Shown here: piece by piece, positions 34,441 through 46,656 of the stretch | How positions within the stretch are numbered: position 1 is the first letter of the stretch | How the letters are laid out: each line of letters opens with the position of its first letter | Source: Endomychus coccineus | Lineage: Eukaryota; Arthropoda; Insecta; Coleoptera; Endomychidae | DNA: 64,000 bases | Reading direction: 5' to 3' | Assembly: GCA_958510875.1 (NCBI GenBank) | Contig: OY294071.1 | Span: 34,130,581 to 34,194,580 of the forward strand | Program-made: the position numbers and the translations under genes | The notes under the pieces: model-generated | Database searches by the model: none | What the model was told of the DNA's origin: nothing | Seen by the model: the letters and a program-made list of their open reading frames with translations, nothing else

Positions 34441-34720
34441 AGAGCACACTGGGTACACATCCGACTCACATAAACTATGAATTCAAACTGAACAAACAAT
34501 ATAGCGCACGATGTGAAGTCTCAGTGAGATACCTACGTAATTCTCCGCGTGTTGAATCGCGACTTTAAGTGGGAGAAAACGGAGGGGAGGCGAGGACAAC
34601 ACCCTCTGTGACTCACCAATCAGAACAGTGACAGGTCACCTTCGCTTCTTACGTAATTAGATCGTGGTTTGTCGTGTCGTGTGTCTCATGTCCTGTATTA
34701 GTGCTCAAACCTCACCACAC
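34440..34720 (-). promoter_or_regulatory. Possible proximal vri promoter and 5' exon
   Basis: This stretch is richer in GC and CpG than its surroundings. On the minus strand it has an ATTGG (inverted CCAAT) near 34615, a TTCAGTTTG initiator-like site near 34485 with TATATT about 20 bases upstream, and GTGAGT near 34467 that could be a splice donor. TTACGTAA, the D-box bound by NFIL3/Vrille/PDP1 proteins, is at 34649-34656 and a related CTACGTAAT at 34550. A short vri form starting at MMVAEF could be made from here. This is inference from motifs only. Confidence 0.35.
34649..34656. promoter_or_regulatory. D-box / VRI-PDP1 site TTACGTAA
   Basis: A perfect palindromic NFIL3/PAR-bZIP consensus close to the possible promoter, so it could serve autoregulation or PDP1 input. 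In 64 kb of AT-rich DNA a few such octamers are expected by chance. Confidence 0.35.
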
Positions 34721-36544
34721 GGCTCGGCGGTAAACTATTTGGAATCTAATCTGCTGGCCCCTGCATGCATACAATAAACAAAGTAATGATAATTACGCAG
34801 TCAAATTCATCTCTGTTAATAACAATATCTTTCCTGGCAAGAATAATATGAGTACATCACAATAATACGAACATTATGCGCAATAAATGTAGTAGAATAT
34901 TACTTTTTTATTACTTTATTATCAACATTAAACGATTTTCATCATAGAGATTGTATAAGATAATGCCAAAAAAATTATTTATTCATAATTAAAAAAAATA
35001 AGTGTAGGTGTGAGATTATGAAACTTGCTGGCTTTACGTTAATTTTCTGTTACATCTCGATAATATGTAAAAGTTAATATTATGGGAGGTTGTTTTATAT
35101 ATTATTATTTTATTCTAAACGATATCTTATTATTATTTATTATCTTATTCTAAATAAATTTAGATCTTTTGACAACAATAACACTATTTTATTCAAGGAT
35201 AACGTGACAAAATGTCGTTTACTGAAAATTATCAACAAAATTTAATTTTAATGTTCAACTATTTTATTTTATTCATTATTTCATTTCTACTCACGATAAC
35301 ATTTCTGGTTTTAATAAATAGCAAGAAGGGAATATTCTTCAAGAAGGAGTGAAATATTTATTCAATCCCATATTTCAAATTAGTCAGTGTAACATCCAAA
35401 AAATGAATGTTTGGAGAACTTTTGAATCATTTATGTTATATTATGTGTGAGATAATAGAGTAAGCCGACATAAAGGCATCAATACATGGGTTATATAGAT
35501 AAACTGATAAAAAAACTGTACAATTTATAAAGTAGGTATTGATAACTTCCCCCATTTTTTATAATGATTGTAGGAAATAATGATAATTTATTAAAAATCG
35601 ATGGTGAAAGCAGTAATTCTGTATTAATTTATCATATCGATAGTGTAAAGCAGTTTGTTTTTATATCACTTATATTATAGAACACTATTATTGTGACTAT
35701 AGTATTCTATAATATAGGTTTTTATACTATCAATCATAAATTAATATTTTGTATGAGTTTTATTCAAGCACTCAAATATGATATGTGTCCTCAATAAATT
35801 TTATATAACTTGCAGGAAATGCGAATTATGTATTTTCAAAATAATAATCCAGCTTGTACAGTTAAAATTAATACAATTGAATATATGACATGATAATAAT
35901 AATTATTGTTAAAGTTCTATTATAGAAACTGTGGTTCCAGCGAAAGCTCCTGCAGAATGGTGAAGGCTCTGGGAAATACCTTATATCGTTAAATCATATT
36001 CTTATTAGTCGATCGGAATGGATTCATCATATGAATCATTCTTTCAAAAATGAAAATGGACCTCTGAATATTTTTCCTGAATTTATATAGTGTTAATAAG
36101 TACATAGTACCAATGATGATGAGAAATGTATGGAAAAACGTATCGAATATTCATGTTATGCTTCATTTTAAATAAAATGAGATATCGATTTCATAAGTCG
36201 ACTTCCGGTTCCACTAGAAATCGTGGTATTGTAGATTTATTCGTATATCTTCATTTCATGCTTTACTAGCTACGCTCACAGAAACAGATAACACTCGTAA
36301 GAACAAATAAGGGTGTCGGCTTCGCCGCCGCGATATCGTTCCACGAGTTTCAAGACATGAATGCTATTTGCAAATGATTAGAAACAGTTAAAGACTTGGA
36401 ATGACATCAAATTATACTCTACGTCATGTCATTGAAAGTTTAGATGAATTGACAACATAATATACTACATCAAAGAGCCTGTGCCTAGGCTCTCAAAGAA
36501 ACTTCTTCCTCTGAACAAAAGGGAGCGATGACCTAACCTAACCG
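34721..36544. other. AT-rich sequence, no gene seen
   Basis: Low-complexity AT runs near 35090-35160 and a short inverted repeat around 35680-35720 (TATATTATAGAA with TTCTATAATATA). It lies upstream of the possible proximal promoter or inside the long intron. Confidence 0.45.
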
Positions 36545-36800
36545 ATCACTGTCGTCTTAACAAACACCTACTATGGGCATCACAGATGACCCAATATGTA
36601 GGAAATGCAAAGGGGCGGAAGAAACTGCCTCTCACATCATGTTGGAATGCCCAGCATTAGCATTCTTTCAGGCACCGACGCTTCGGAGAATCAAAACTGT
36701 TCCCAGAAGAACTTATGGATGCCAGCATTGGCATTTGGAGGGCCACAAACCCAACTAAGTGGCCTAAGTGCATTTGGGGGCTAGGCCCCTCCCCTCAAAT
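36545..36800 (+). pseudogene. LINE 3' end fragment (RNase H tail)
   Basis: MGITDDPICRKCKGAEETAS followed by HIMLECPALAFF gives the CxxC-x-ETASHIxxECPAL motif at the C-terminus of I/jockey-type pol proteins. The following 3' UTR has 'ctaagtgcatttggggg' and ends in a GATGATGATGA run. This is a short 5'-truncated insertion of a third LINE type. Confidence 0.75.
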
Positions 36801-37854
36801 GATGGTGATGATGACAACATAATATGTTTTACAAGGATCGATATTAGGACCATAGACGAAACGTTGGATGCCAAATCTGCAAACGGTATCAGGTAGCAGG
36901 AAAAAAGTTAAAACGCTAACGTGCAATTTGTTTTGAAATCCTTATCATAATAAAGCCAGGAAAAAATTTAAATGATTTTCCAACATTTCGGTTTTTTCTG
37001 GATATTTGACCCAATCTCTTACAGTTTTCGGGATCCGAAAGGTGAGGATAGAATTTAAAACACCAGGTATATATAGAGGATGATATAAATGTAACATTGC
37101 CTGTTAAGATGTACAATAACGGCGAAGAAAAAAAATTGCGCAATATTCCGTAATGATTATCATACATCGTTACTCCTTTGTTATTAATAAAATCAATCCC
37201 AACTGACCCCTTGGGGACATTAATCTATGAGTATTATCGGAATAAAAATAATTCCATTCAATATAATAGCAGCTACGCCTGTGATTTGCAATAATTTAAT
37301 TAGAATTCGTTATCTAAAACAACAAAACGTATAAACTCGTGGCTTGGGATTGATACAACTGATGCGTAATTTGCGCTTATGATTAGCAGAATAATTCTAT
37401 GGAATATCCTCATCTTCTGTCGCAATAAATAATAAAATATACTTACGGAATTTTCATCCGTTGTTATTTGTGCAGGCGTATATTATCTTTATATCTCTTT
37501 ACGTTTTCACGTCCTACAATTCTGGCTCGCGATTCTAAAAGCATCGACTAAAAATGATGAGATGGATTTTATTTATGTCAGTACCTATTCTAAACTCTTA
37601 GATTGTTATATCTTCTTTGTTTCAAAACCATTTCTTTGTAATTCAATCACTAGGTTCCAGAGCAATGGGGACAGTACTCCCATGCGAACAGCCCCTGGTG
37701 ACTTTTACCGACAGCGTTTCTCCCATTCTTCTATAAAAGATTATGCAATTTTATTATTTATGGATATCAAGTGGTAGAATTTTGTAATGAAAGCAGAAAG
37801 TTGTACCATCGCTGAATAGAGATCGGCATCAAAATTACACGATCGATTTACAAA
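36801..37854. other. No recognisable gene
   Basis: AT-rich sequence with short chance frames only. Confidence 0.4.
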
Positions 37855-39715
37855 ATAATCTGGACGATTTGAATTGATTCATTCTTTCCACCTTTGAATC
37901 GTTCAGTACGAAACATAGATTTTAAACATCTTTCATCCTGATACTCTTTCGAGAAATCACAAGGAAAGAAGAGATAATTAGAACCCAGAATGACTGCCTT
38001 CTGCATTCGGTCTATCAAGATCTGCGCCGAGTTCTTACAGGCCGGAATGATCTTCAAGTTCGAACGCAGCAAAGACCGAATTTTGCCCAAAACACCTATG
38101 ATCAGAACCACTAATACGACCTTGTGGCCTGAGTATAGCGTTCGGAGCTCGAACAGGAGATCTTGATACTCATTCATTGTTGTTATTAATTTTTCCTCCT
38201 CTTTCATGACCATGTTCTTCCCTGCCGGAGCAGAGAATTCCATGACATACATAGTCTTGGTTTGTTTATCGAGGAGGTCAACTCAGGCCTATTTGCTTGT
38301 ATTTACCTGACGGTCGGAAACTGGTAATTCCAGTAGATCTGGCATTTTTCGTTTTCGACAACGGACTCAATAGTTCCTGGCATGTAAGGTAGCACCGACT
38401 CTTGGTCTATTCCGTACGAGTGCCTCAGATGGTAATACAGCACTCGTATTTTGGCGAGGGGTGTACGCCAAGGCCGCTTTTGCTGGACATGCCGTCAGCA
38501 GATGGAAAAGCATCTCAGGCTCCTTTCGACAGGCTCTGCAGTTGACATTAGGAACCTGCACACCCATCACGTTGTGGCGATAAACCAAGGTATTGATTAC
38601 GCCATCTTGTCAATCTGCAGTAAATCCCTCGGTTTCGGATGTAAGTACGGCTGACTTTATATAGCCGAAGGTCAGCCAGGTTGACAAACCAAGCATTTCA
38701 ATGTTTCTGTGAAAAACACCGGGTATCAGCTTCTCAAAATGCCGCTTGAGCATAAGATCCTGCTACATGGCATTTATCTGGGCTTTCAGGCGAAAAGGTT
38801 GAAACTCGAGGTCGCCCTCTAGTTGTCTGATGTAAAATTCGAGACCAAGTTCTCCCGGTACCTCTTGTGCTGCCTTAACGATAATTACCCCATTTCGGCC
38901 AATTCGTCACTTTTGACAAGGCACAGAAGGGGGTTCGTACCCCTACGAACTTTATAAGGTATATTGAGAACCACACTTCGATACAGACCCTCACCTCCCC
39001 GGTGACGTGGGAGATAAATACGGGAGACGGAAGACCTAGGATTCAAACTGTGATGGATATGCATCATTTTCCGGGTGTTTTTGTCGACCGTCCATTTCAC
39101 CACTTCAAAAGAGTGAAGCAGGACTGGAACGGCAAGCATATTTATTGCAGACGCATTGTTCTCACTCGAAAGTTCGAAAGATCAAATCTTTCAAACAAGG
39201 TTTCTGTACTTGTCGCGGAGAGCCATCTTTACCTAGGAAGCATCATAATTAGGATGCTATTCAATTTCCAGGTATCGATAGGTCTCTCCAGCATCAAGAT
39301 GCTTAAAGATGCTTCCGTCGGCAAGCTGCATATTCTCGTGCACTTCCGGAGATCGTCCTCTCCTCAAATGAAACACTGCGCACTTGTCCAATCCCAACTC
39401 ACAACATGGCTACGGCTCGTATATTCTCACATTGAAAGCCTGACGTAGGTTTATCTCCCCAGAGGCATACAGTTTCAGATCCTCCATGTAAAATAAATGA
39501 GTGATCTGATGCCTCCGGCCGTTTGGGGGTCCAGAATGGTATCCATGAGTCCGTATTAACGCAATGGAGAGCGGCAGCAGTGAGATGTTGAACAAGAGGG
39601 GACTCAAAGAGTCTCCTTGATAAACACCATTTTTCAGCGAATTTTTTTACATAACTCCAAATAGTGGTCCCAAAAACCTCAAATTGTTTCACTTGATCTG
39701 CCATTTTTCCCTTCA
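37855..39715 (-). pseudogene. R2-like LINE remnant (reverse transcriptase to C-terminus)
   Basis: In minus-strand order: KWCLSRRLFESPLVQH / SLSPLLFNISLLPLSIAL, then HQITHLFYMEDLKLYASGE (39480), the catalytic YMDD box changed to YMED. Next LDKCAVFHLRRG region (39370), DKNTRKMMHIHHSLNPRSSV and RIYLPRHRGGEGL (39070-38990), a long degraded thumb, YRHNVMGVQVPNVNCRACRK with HLLTACPAKAA (38580-38470), and finally the EFSAPAGKNMVMKEEEKL and VVLVVLIIGVLG segment (38250-38090). These match 'type-1 retrotransposable element R2'-like pol proteins. At least five frameshifts and the YMED change make it inactive. Confidence 0.82.
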
Positions 39716-39719
39716 TTTA

Positions 39720-40530
39720 CTGTACTATTTGTGAAGGCGAGAAGGTTACCTATTATCGATGAAAATAACTGTCATTAATCGTGCTTATAATATGTTATTT
39801 TATTATATCGGAGTATCAATTATTGATATTGATAATTTTGACACATTCCAATGTATTGAACTGGACGGGGAATCACGGTATAATGATTTTGAAATGAGAA
39901 AGGGAAGATGTATGACTAATCACTAATTAAACAAACTTTTTAATGGAGGGCTTCAGATAATAATTATAAGTATAACTAGTTGTTTATTGTTCGAAATAAG
40001 ACGTAAAAGTATAATTTAAAGCTCGTATTGTTGAGTTTAGTATAGTCGTAGACAACCTACAGGTTATATTTTCTGTTATAATGAGATGAAATAAGCCAGA
40101 CATATCGATCCGGTCAGGTTAAATGGGCATCGACTTATCATTTCTCTATACCGCAGACGAATTAACTTATCTCCGATAACATAATACTGAGGAATACAAA
40201 GTTACTGTGGGCCCATGTTGACTTAGGTTAGTTATTTTGCATCTCATAACATGAAATGCGTTAAAGTTCATGGCTGTTCGATAGCGCAACAACTTTGAAC
40301 AAGTGATTATTTTGGAGCCAAACATTGAGATACATTAATTGGAACCAATCCCGTGTGCAATATTTAATACGTAGAATCAATTTTATCCATAACAAATTCA
40401 TCGACAACATTACTTGAGCGAAATTGATGAATTTGATCTTTCATCCCAATTCGTAGAACAGAATATGATTTCTTGTTCGATTAAAATGTACGATGATACC
40501 GTTGCTATGATTTAAACATTCACATTTTTT
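39720..40530. other. No recognisable gene
   Basis: AT-rich sequence without coding or structural signals that I can name. Confidence 0.4.
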
Positions 40531-40534
40531 ATAA

Positions 40535-40905
40535 TGAAGCCGTCATATAAGACTATGCCAACAGTGGCGTGGCATACGTTTCTGCCGCCCGGGGCAGATA
40601 CAGAATTTGCCTCGTATTCCCCACTACATCGAGCTCATCCAAAACCTAGAGAGCTCAAAAATCGTGAATGTCGGCAACATGGCTTTCGTCAGCAGAGATC
40701 AACAAGAAACCTGCTAACCTACGTAACACATGTATAGAAGAAATGTATTGAAAATATGGGGAATCTCTAGCTGTAGCATTGGAAACCTCCATACAATTTG
40801 ACCTAGTCTGTTCCACAAGGATCTGCCTTGGCACCACATTCCTTTCTGCTCTATATCAACGATCTGTTGGAAGTGATCATCTGTCCCGTCCATAGCATGT
40901 TCTAA
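40535..40905 (+). pseudogene. LINE family A reverse transcriptase fragment
   Basis: The sequence around 40670-40720 reads RQHGFRQQRSTRNLLTYVTH, the 'Q.GF...RST..LL..V' motif at the start of the reverse transcriptase domain. It is followed by pieces homologous to 59150-59400 ('gaatctctagctgtagcattgga', 'ctctatatcaacgatctgttgga'), with the central catalytic part deleted. Confidence 0.75.
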
Positions 40906-41189
40906 ATTCTAATATTAATCAATTATTGGTTTAAAACAATATTACTGCTTTGAGAAAAATTATTGATAATTGAATTGGTATTCTAGTTGTTTAATTTGAC
41001 TAAAAATAAAGTACGATTTTTTTATAAATTTTTTTAGTGCAGTGTAAAACACCATTCATTTGACTACAAAAATTTTTAATATTGAAAAGAATAATGATAA
41101 ACGTTTGATATAAGAAAGTATCCACATTAGAAGAAACAATTGTGTTAATGATAAACTTGATTCTACTCTTTCAAAACTTTATAATAATC

Positions 41190-42811
41190 TGATTTTGTAC
41201 TTCCCATCAAATCCCCCTTTTTTCTTCACAGCTAAATCTTTAATAGCACAACCAATTCTCTTAGCACATGATTAAAAGTTTTGTTGGGAATATTGTTGAT
41301 GTATTTTGGTACAAAACAACATTTATGATTACTTGTTTTGCACTTCCTATCAACTCCCACTTTTCTTTACAGCTACATCTGTAATAGAACTACAATTTTC
41401 TTGGCACATGTGTAAAAGTTTTGTTGGAAATATTTTTGATGTATTTTGATACAAAACAACATTTATGACTACTTGTTTTGCACTTCCTATCTAGTCCCAC
41501 TTTTCTTTACAGCAAAATCTGTAATAGCACTAGCAATTCTTTTGGCAAATGTGTAAAAGTTTTGTTGGAAATATTGTTGATATATTTAGGTACAAAACAA
41601 CATTTATGACTACTTGTTTTGCACTTCCTATCAACTCCCACTTTTCTTTACAGCAACATGTGTAATAGAACTAGCAATTTTCTTGGCACATGTGTAAAAG
41701 TTTTGTAGGAAATATTTTTGATGTATTTTGATACAAAACAACATTTATGACTACTTGTTTTGCACTTCCTATCTAGTCCCACTTTTCTTTACAGCAAAAT
41801 CTGTAATAGCACTAGCAATTCTCTTGGCAAATGTGTAAAAGTTTTGTTGGAAATATTGTTGATGTATTTTGATACAAAACAACATTTATGACTACTTGTT
41901 TTGCACTTCCTATCAACTCCCACTTTTCTTCACAGCAAAATCTTTAATACCACTACCAATTCTCTTAGCACATGAGTAAAAGTTTTGTTGGGAATATTGT
42001 TGATGTATTTTGGTACAAAACAACATTTATGACTACTTGTTTTGCACTTACTATCAAATCCCACTTTTCTTTACAGGAAAATCTGTAATAGCACTAGCAA
42101 TTCTCTTGGCAAATGTGTAAACGTTTTGTTGGAAATATTGTTGATGTATTTTGATACAAAACAACATTTATGACTACTTGTTTTGCACTTCCTATCAACT
42201 CCCACTTTTCTTCACAGCAAAATCTTTAATATCACTACCAATTCTCTTAGCACATGAGTAAAAGTTTTGTTGGGAATATTGTTGATGTATTTTGGTACAA
42301 AACAACATTTATGACTACTTGTTTTGCACTTCCTATCAAATCCCACTTTTCTTTACAGCAAAATCTGCAATAGCACTAGCAATTCTCTTGGCACATGTGT
42401 AAAAGTTTTGTTGGGAATATTTTTGATATATTTAGGTACAAAACAACATTTATGACTACTTGTTTTGCACTTCCTATAAACTCCCACTTTTCTTTACACC
42501 AACATCTGTAATAGAACTAGCAATTTTCTTGGCACATGTGTAAAAGTTTTGTTGGAAATATTTTTGATGTATTTTGGTACAAAACAACATTTATGACTAC
42601 TTGTTTTGCACTTCCTATCAAATCCCACTTTTCTTCACAGCAAAATATATAATAGCACTATCAAGTCTCTTGGCACATGAGTAAAAGTCTTGTTGGGAAT
42701 ATTGTTGATGTATTTTGATAGAAAACAACATTTACGACTACTTGTTTTGCACTTTCTATCGATTTCCACTTTTCTTCACAGCGAAATCTTCAATATCACT
42801 ACCAATTCTCT
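41190..42811. repeat. 141-bp satellite, about 11.5 copies, with dimer structure
   Basis: The landmark 'acaaaacaacatttatga' recurs every 141 bp (atttatg at 41461, 41602, 41743, 41884 and onward to 42589; first step 140). Variant positions fall into classes that alternate: for example units starting at about 41342, 41623 and 42466 share 'atagaactagcaattttctt', while 41482, 41764 and 42046 share 'atagcactagcaattct' with 'ggcaaatgtg'. Units at 41905 and 42187 share 'cttcacagcaaaatcttta'. This implies amplification of 282-bp dimers. No coding capacity is seen. Confidence 0.95.
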
Positions 42812-43374
42812 TACTGTTTTTCAAGATGAATTGAAAAGAAAAAGGTGTTATATGAATAGGGCATTCTTAATAGATGTAAAGTTGTTTCAAAAAATAGATC
42901 AGAACCTAATTATTGTTATGTAACTATCAAAAAAATTTGATTTGTTTTTTCATATAAATATAGACATATAGACCATAGACATAATTGAGCTTGTTAATAT
43001 TATTATGATTATTATTGACAGACTTGTAATTAGGTTATTAATTCCTATCAGACTCAATTATGAATAAATTTGAATAATTTGACGCAGATTATACTGCTTA
43101 ACACCGTTCACTTGTGTAGAACCTACTTTTTCTATCCGCTTACGTTTTTGTGTATGTATTGGAGAAAGCAAAACAAAAATTTCCATTACTATCTCCGGCG
43201 GATGACATTAATTATGAATAAGAAAAACTTTTGCTGGTATTTAAATCATGACACTTTATAATTGACAAGATATAGGAATCACAACGACAACGAGACTTAT
43301 GTATTACTTTTTTGATTGATTCGACGATTTCAATTTAATCAATGAAAAAATCGTATTACCAATAAGTGTTCTTA
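42812..43374. other. No recognisable gene
   Basis: Right flank of the satellite; AT-rich and without a signal I can name. Confidence 0.4.
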
Positions 43375-43900
43375 CACATCCGGCATCGATTACAGGCACG
43401 AAAAGACTATGTGAAAATTTTCACTTTCTTAGGGGGTATATATCTTCAAATTTCAACGATTTTTGGCTATTTTGGCAAGTTTCACGTTTGGAGTCTCGCC
43501 AAGCTCACAATTTTGAAGGGTATTCTTTGAAACTTCACACGTAGACTCTTGCATCTATTCACGACGCCCAGACAAAATCTCAGATTTTATTTATGAAAAT
43601 TTCAATTGCTAGGTGACCTTTTTCGTGAATTTTCGATATTTTGCGTTTCCCCCATAATTTCGGTCATATTCAGTTCCAATATAAAAATTGGGTAGAATAA
43701 GGGTATCTAGAACACCCAGCATCGATTACAGGCAAGAGAAGACTGTGAATATTTTCATTTTCTTATGGAGTAGTATATATCTTTTTAACGATTTTTGGCT
43801 ATTTTGGAAAGTTCCACGTTAGACTCTTCCATCTATCCATGAAACCCAGATTTTATTTAGGAACATTTTAATTGGCAATTTACATTTTATTAATTTTAAT
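43375..43900. repeat. Two tandem units of the 18-kb dispersed repeat
   Basis: 'catcgattacaggca' occurs at 43384 and 43720, a 336-bp step. Each unit contains 'cgatttttggctattttgg' and 'gactctt.catctat'. The units are relatives of the repeat at 17820-18510 and 20088-20350. Confidence 0.75.
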
Positions 43901-44794
43901 TTTAATTTTAGTGAATCCACTAAATGCTATAGAATTCAGCTTTAAAGGTCAGCATGGGTCAGTTGATTTCCAGGTTGATGATCAATTCGAATGAAAAGTC
44001 ACGAGAATAGGAATGTCAAAGCATGTGTATAAGAAAACTATAAAAGGAGTTACATTTCAGCTTTGCCTATAAGATTACTCGTTCCAGACAATATGTGAAA
44101 TCATAAAACAGTGTCAAGTTCACTTCCGCTTTAGTAAAAGCATGTAAAATGTTTACTGTAAGGTCAGAGTAATTATTATTACCAACAAGAGGCGCACCCA
44201 CTATATTACTTGTGCCTATTAGTTGGTATACTCTGATGGTATAGAGGAACTCGAGATACGCTAGTTTCTTTGGCGGAGTATAGGTAATAAGGTTACATAA
44301 CAGTAATGGATTTATGCAAATCAATTCAACTATTTCGTAATACTTTTATAATAGTAGTGATACATATGAATCAAGGTTAGATTTTGGTAAAATTACATTA
44401 TAGTAAGTTACGCTACAGGAAATACCTTAAACAACATGTAAGAGGTTAATTGCTAGTCCTTGCCACGTTCTTTTAAGGATAACTGCTTGTTCTTGTACAT
44501 GTTTTGCACATTTGAGGAAAATACTTCAGTAAAATTGTCCTTTATAACTTAATTATTGCAAACTCGTTTCCTAATTGTTAACATTTGAATAAATTCTGTT
44601 GTTTTGCAGTTGGCTCACTAGAATACTAAGTGATATTTGTAACATTGAATACAGCGACATTAACCTTCCAAATTTTGGAATTCAACGTCATATGTATTCC
44701 AGGATAATAGGTTAGAATCGTAATCAAGGATAAGTTACAACTTATGACGAACCGACTGATGAATAAAATACTGGTTGAGCTTGATCATAGTTTC
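43901..44794. other. No recognisable gene
   Basis: AT-rich sequence without coding signals. Confidence 0.4.
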
Positions 44795-44896
44795 TGGGTG
44801 TAACGTAGCTCTTGTCAAGGAATAGAAAACCAAGTTTCTGTGAGGAAATTTTGGAAATAGACCTCACATGATCATAGTAGTGATATCGAGCATATA

Positions 44897-45499
44897 CAGG
44901 GTGTCCTCGAACTGCGTGGCCAAAATAAAACCAAAGATTCTTTGATTCGAAAAAAATTTGATGAGCCTTTTTACTTTTGCCTCAAGTGTCTTGTTTAGCC
45001 GGTAGAGGGCTTCAAAGTTGCAAAAATAATTTTGTTTTTTCGGTATAACTTGAGAACGTGATGGAGGACTTATACAATATTTGGCAGGTGAGTTACTGTC
45101 AATAATAGCCGTTTTTGAGAGTGGAGTATAGAGCCTTAGAGACCATAGAAATGGATCAAACTTGAGGATGTAACGGGAAAAGTGTCCAGAACTTTTTTAT
45201 GGTCAATTTAATTCACTCGATATTTTTTATGTAGATAGCTTATCTGATTTGAAAACTTTTTTTACTCTTAGAAAATTTTGATAAAATCAACGGATTAGCT
45301 TGAAAAAAATAATTTTCGAGTCTCTGCAATTTTGGCTTACTAATTTTACTTGATTAAAATACCTTAGTTGCCTTTGCTTTTCTAATGTCATTTTGGCATT
45401 TGGAGAATTTATTCTCAAAACTGTCAGTTTTTACTTTGCTTTCCGTAAAAATTTTATTTTATGGCTCAAAATTTCACTAACACTGAAATGGTTAATATC
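44897..45499 (+). repeat. Left terminal inverted repeat of the 44.9-kb mariner-type element
   Basis: About 603 bp. Its inner end carries ATGGCTCAAAATTTCACTAA near 45460, an inverted duplicate of the transposase start (codons 1-13). Confidence 0.9.
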
Positions 45500-45606
45500 T
45501 CGGTAAAACACGAATAATAAAAACAATAGAAATGGGGAAAGGATGTGATTATTTAGGAAAAACAAATGCTAAATTAAAAGAAACAACAAAACTTTTTAGG
45601 AAATCG

Positions 45607-46656
45607 CTAAGGCATCAATTGTTCGAAATGTTGCCCATTTTCCTGAATACACAAATTAATTCGTTTCAAGAAATTGGATTGAACTCTGGCTAATACTTCA
45701 GGATCATTCTTCAATAAATCCGCTTCATGATTAATTCGTTGCAACAATTCCTCTCGTGTGTTCACTGGAGCTGCATAAACTTTCGACTTCAAAGCGCCCC
45801 ATAGAAAGAAGTCGCAGGGCGTCAAATCAGGGGAGCGGGCAGACCAGTTCACTGGTGCATCGTGTCCTCTACCTACCCAGCGATCTGGATATTCCGCATT
45901 CAAATGTCGCCTCACAGCTAATGTGAAATGAGGAGGTGCACCATCATGGATAAACCAGGCCACGACGAATGTGTAAGGGCAAGTCTTCCAACAGTTCAAG
46001 TAGCCTTTGTTCCAAAAAGTTCAAGTAGTTCTCCCCGTTCAATCGATCGGGTAAAACGGTAGGGCCAATAATAAAGTTATCCACAATTCCAACCCAAACA
46101 TTGATTTTAGTTTGATTCTGAAAATATGTAACTTCCGTTTCATGAGGATTTTCATCAGCATAGAAATGTTCATTATGGAGGTTAAAAAGACCACATCTTG
46201 TGAAAGTATCTTCGTCCGTGAACAGAATTCTTCTACAAAAATTGGGGTTTGCGTTTTGTCTTTGGACAATAAGCCGACAGAAATCTAGCCGATGACCTGG
46301 ATCCATGGGCAATAAGTCTTGAACTGTTTTAATATGATAGGGATACAACAGTTCTTCTTTCAGTACATTATGAACTAATGATTTTGAGGCTCCAATACGA
46401 AGTCCCAAACGTAGTGTGCTTATCCCAGGTTCAGTTTCAACCGCTTCCAGTATCGCTTCTTCGAGCTCTACCGTCCTTCTTGTCCGTATGCGTCCAGTTT
46501 CTTTGCGATTTGCTTCAAATTTGCCAGTTTCGCGAAGGTTTGCCGATTTGGAATTCTGCGATGCGGATATCTTTCCCTTCTCCGGCCATTGCAACGACAA
46601 AGTCCATAAATCAATAACATATCAACCATTTCAATGTTAGTGAAATTTTGAGCCAT
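45607..46656 (-). pseudogene. Mariner-type transposase (DUF4817-associated), two frameshifts
   Basis: The ATG at 46654-46656 begins MAQNFTNIEMVDMLLIYGLC, then NRQTFAKL, matching the N-terminal helix-turn-helix (DUF4817). A frameshift near 46540 leads to LRETGKFEANRKETGRIRTR, GISTLRLGLRIGASKSLVHN (second helix-turn-helix) and ILFTDEDTFTR (first catalytic D). INVWVGIVDNFIIGPTVLPD follows. A second frameshift near 45965 gives WFIHDGAPPHFTLAVRRHL (second D) and WSARSPDLTPCDFFLWGALK (third D, about 43 residues on), ending QENGQHFEQLMP. Full length would be about 350 residues. Both breaks look like single indels. Function would be cut-and-paste transposition at TA. Confidence 0.9.
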
